In this document: piece after piece, positions 63,089 to 64,000 of the stretch
Position numbering within the stretch: the stretch's first letter is position 1
Layout: each line of letters opens with the position of its first letter
Assembly: GCA_021399435.1 (NCBI GenBank)
Contig: JAJTUP010000028.1
Span: 682,001-746,000 of the forward strand
DNA from: Diaporthe sp. PMI_573
Taxonomy: Eukaryota; Ascomycota; Sordariomycetes; Diaporthales; Diaporthaceae
Reading direction: 5' to 3'
Length of the DNA stretch: 64,000 nt
The notes under the pieces: generated by a model
Seen by the model: only the letters and a program-made list of their open reading frames with translations
What the model was told of the DNA's origin: nothing
The model's database searches: none
Program-made: the position numbers and the translations under genes

Positions 63089-64000
63089 GATGGATGGATG
63101 GATTTTATTTCGCCCGGGGGGACACACCCCAGAGGGCCTTTGCGCTAAGCTATTTTCGTTTCGTACGGTTCTTCCATAATCACCCGAAGCCCCACAATTT
63201 CACTCTACTGACTGGTCCAATCTGATGTATATGCAGTGACAGGCCTGCTTGAAGGCCAATTTCTCCAAGTGTTCAGCATCCTATCCTCAGCAGCTGAAGC
63301 ACGGTCTGCCAAAATGAGACTGTATGATGTTAGTAGGATTCAATCTGAATAGTTAGTGTGCCTGAGGCTTCTGGTCCATGTCAAGCCTCCCCGTTGCAAT
63401 GGCAAATTTGATCGTCGCCCGTACTGCCCGCATGTCTGGTGTCCATTTGTCACCGTCAGACGCCGCCTTTCCCCCCAGGAAGTATGATAGGTTTCCCATC
63501 TTTGCCTGTGAGCATCGCAACATGCCTTCCCGTTGCGCGGTCCATTTTGCACAGCGGAATAGGAAGTGTTCCACTGTCTCTGATGCTAGCCCGCATTCGC
63601 AAGTGTCCGATTCCACCGTTCCTATCTTGCATAGAAAGCTGTTAAGTCTCACCATTCCGGTGCGGAGCTGTGATAGTACGTCTGCTTCCTTCCTCTTCAG
63701 CGGGTCATATAGAGTACGGGTATGCTTGCCTGGCAGTGCCGTATCTATCTGCTTCGAGCATTTCCCGACTCTTTCTGGTAGTGTTCTTGTTTGCCGCTGC
63801 TTGGTTATCGCTAGTCTTATCCTTGTGGATCTTGCTAGATGTGGTGGCACATCTGGTCTGCATTCTCCTTCTGTGGCCTTCCGCGCTGCTGCTTTGGCTT
63901 TTGGTCCCAGCGCAAAATCCTCTTCTCCTGCTGGAACCCACAACATCCGGAGAGAGTGGCCCTCGTCTTCGAGACGCTTCATATGGTCGTATATTTGCCG
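63089..64000 (-). mobile_element. Tad-like LINE, 3' part, runs off the edge
   Basis: The 3' tail side contains a (GGAT)n tract at 63088-63102 and the tail-like segment 63100-63165. The 3' UTR follows to about 63352. The coding part (RNase H side) enters from the right edge. The orientation is minus, so the 5' end lies beyond 64000. Confidence 0.7.
63353..64000 (-). CDS. LINE ORF2 C-terminal part (partial)
   Basis: The frame is open from the right edge (no start in the window) to the stop at 63353. It encodes the region after the reverse transcriptase. A basic, Arg-rich stretch comes first, then LSQLRTGMVRLNSFLCKIG, CECGLASETVEHFLFRC and the W-rich segment WTAQREGM. The C-x-C...H...C cluster with this surrounding sequence is typical of the C-terminal zinc knuckle region in Tad1-like LINE ORF2 proteins of fungi, downstream of the RNase H domain. 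No stops occur in the visible part, so the copy could be recent. Confidence 0.7.
   Translation of the reverse strand, partial: RQIYDHMKRLEDEGHSLRMLWVPAGEEDFALGPKAKAAARKATEGECRPDVPPHLARSTRIRLAITKQRQTRTLPERVGKCSKQIDTALPGKHTRTLYDPLKRKEADVLSQLRTGMVRLNSFLCKIGTVESDTCECGLASETVEHFLFRCAKWTAQREGMLRCSQAKMGNLSYFLGGKAASDGDKWTPDMRAVRATIKFAIATGRLDMDQKPQAH

Noticed and set aside
63060..63165. 3' LTR of the copia element
   Set aside because: The sequence after the polypurine tract does not match the 5' LTR; it matches LINE tail sequence.
1..64000. CRISPR array
   Set aside because: No regular direct repeats with unique spacers; the tandem at 8.8 kb has no unique spacers and the genome is clearly fungal.
1..64000. 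tRNA or rRNA genes
   Set aside because: No cloverleaf-type sequence or rRNA landmark was recognised by eye; a search tool would be needed to be certain.

Overview
This window looks like a transposon-rich accessory region of a filamentous ascomycete (Pezizomycotina). The evidence is: host-type genes with short 47-71 bp GT-AG introns, a HET-domain gene, a fungal HNH_2-type nuclease gene, a GPI-anchored cysteine-rich protein, and the mix of Ty1/copia, Ty3/gypsy, hAT, Fot/pogo and Tad-like LINE sequences. No bacterial operon structure, rRNA or tRNA was recognised. I could not run searches, so family calls rest on motifs read by eye.

Layout. 1-3.2 kb: an unrecognised acidic-tailed protein and an intron-containing four-helix membrane protein. 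3.5-11.9 kb: relics, namely a truncated copia end, a TIR-bounded composite carrying a broken MFS transporter fragment and one arm of a 34-kb-spaced inverted repeat, a partial paralogue of the gene at 32 kb, and a gypsy gag scrap. 12-14.6 kb holds no recognised gene. 14.6-20.2 kb: a spliced host gene cut by a 5'-truncated copia element, followed by a decayed hAT element. 20.7-25.7 kb: a repeat-motif protein, then a two-gene DNA transposon (retroviral-integrase-like DDE transposase plus a convergent zinc-ribbon protein) with inverted termini and a candidate 7-bp duplication. 26.0-30.8 kb: an unknown gene divergent from a HET gene, which converges on a BIR-domain gene; this is a candidate cell-death or allorecognition cluster. 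31.9-32.9 kb: a conserved unknown protein. 33.5-38 kb: a copia fragment split by an apparently intact hAT element with a perfect 8-bp target duplication. 38.7-44.7 kb: P450 fragment, inverted-repeat arm, LINE relic, internally deleted hAT and a coiled-coil ORF. 44.7-47.6 kb: a hAT element with one frameshift. 47.6-49.5 kb: an HNH-nuclease gene with a C-terminal repeat. 49.5-57.6 kb: Fot/pogo tail, GPI-anchored secreted protein, truncated hAT, multi-pass membrane protein and gypsy gag. 58.0-63.1 kb: a nearly full copia element lacking its 3' LTR in the window. 63.1 kb to the end: the 3' part of a Tad-like LINE on the minus strand.

Most coding sequence is mobile-element derived, with nested insertions and clear decay (premature stops, several of which could be C-to-T or G-to-A changes as in fungal RIP). 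The items most worth follow-up are the two-gene integrase transposon, the HET/BIR neighbourhood, the HNH repeat protein, and the in-frame UGA between gag and protease of the large copia element.
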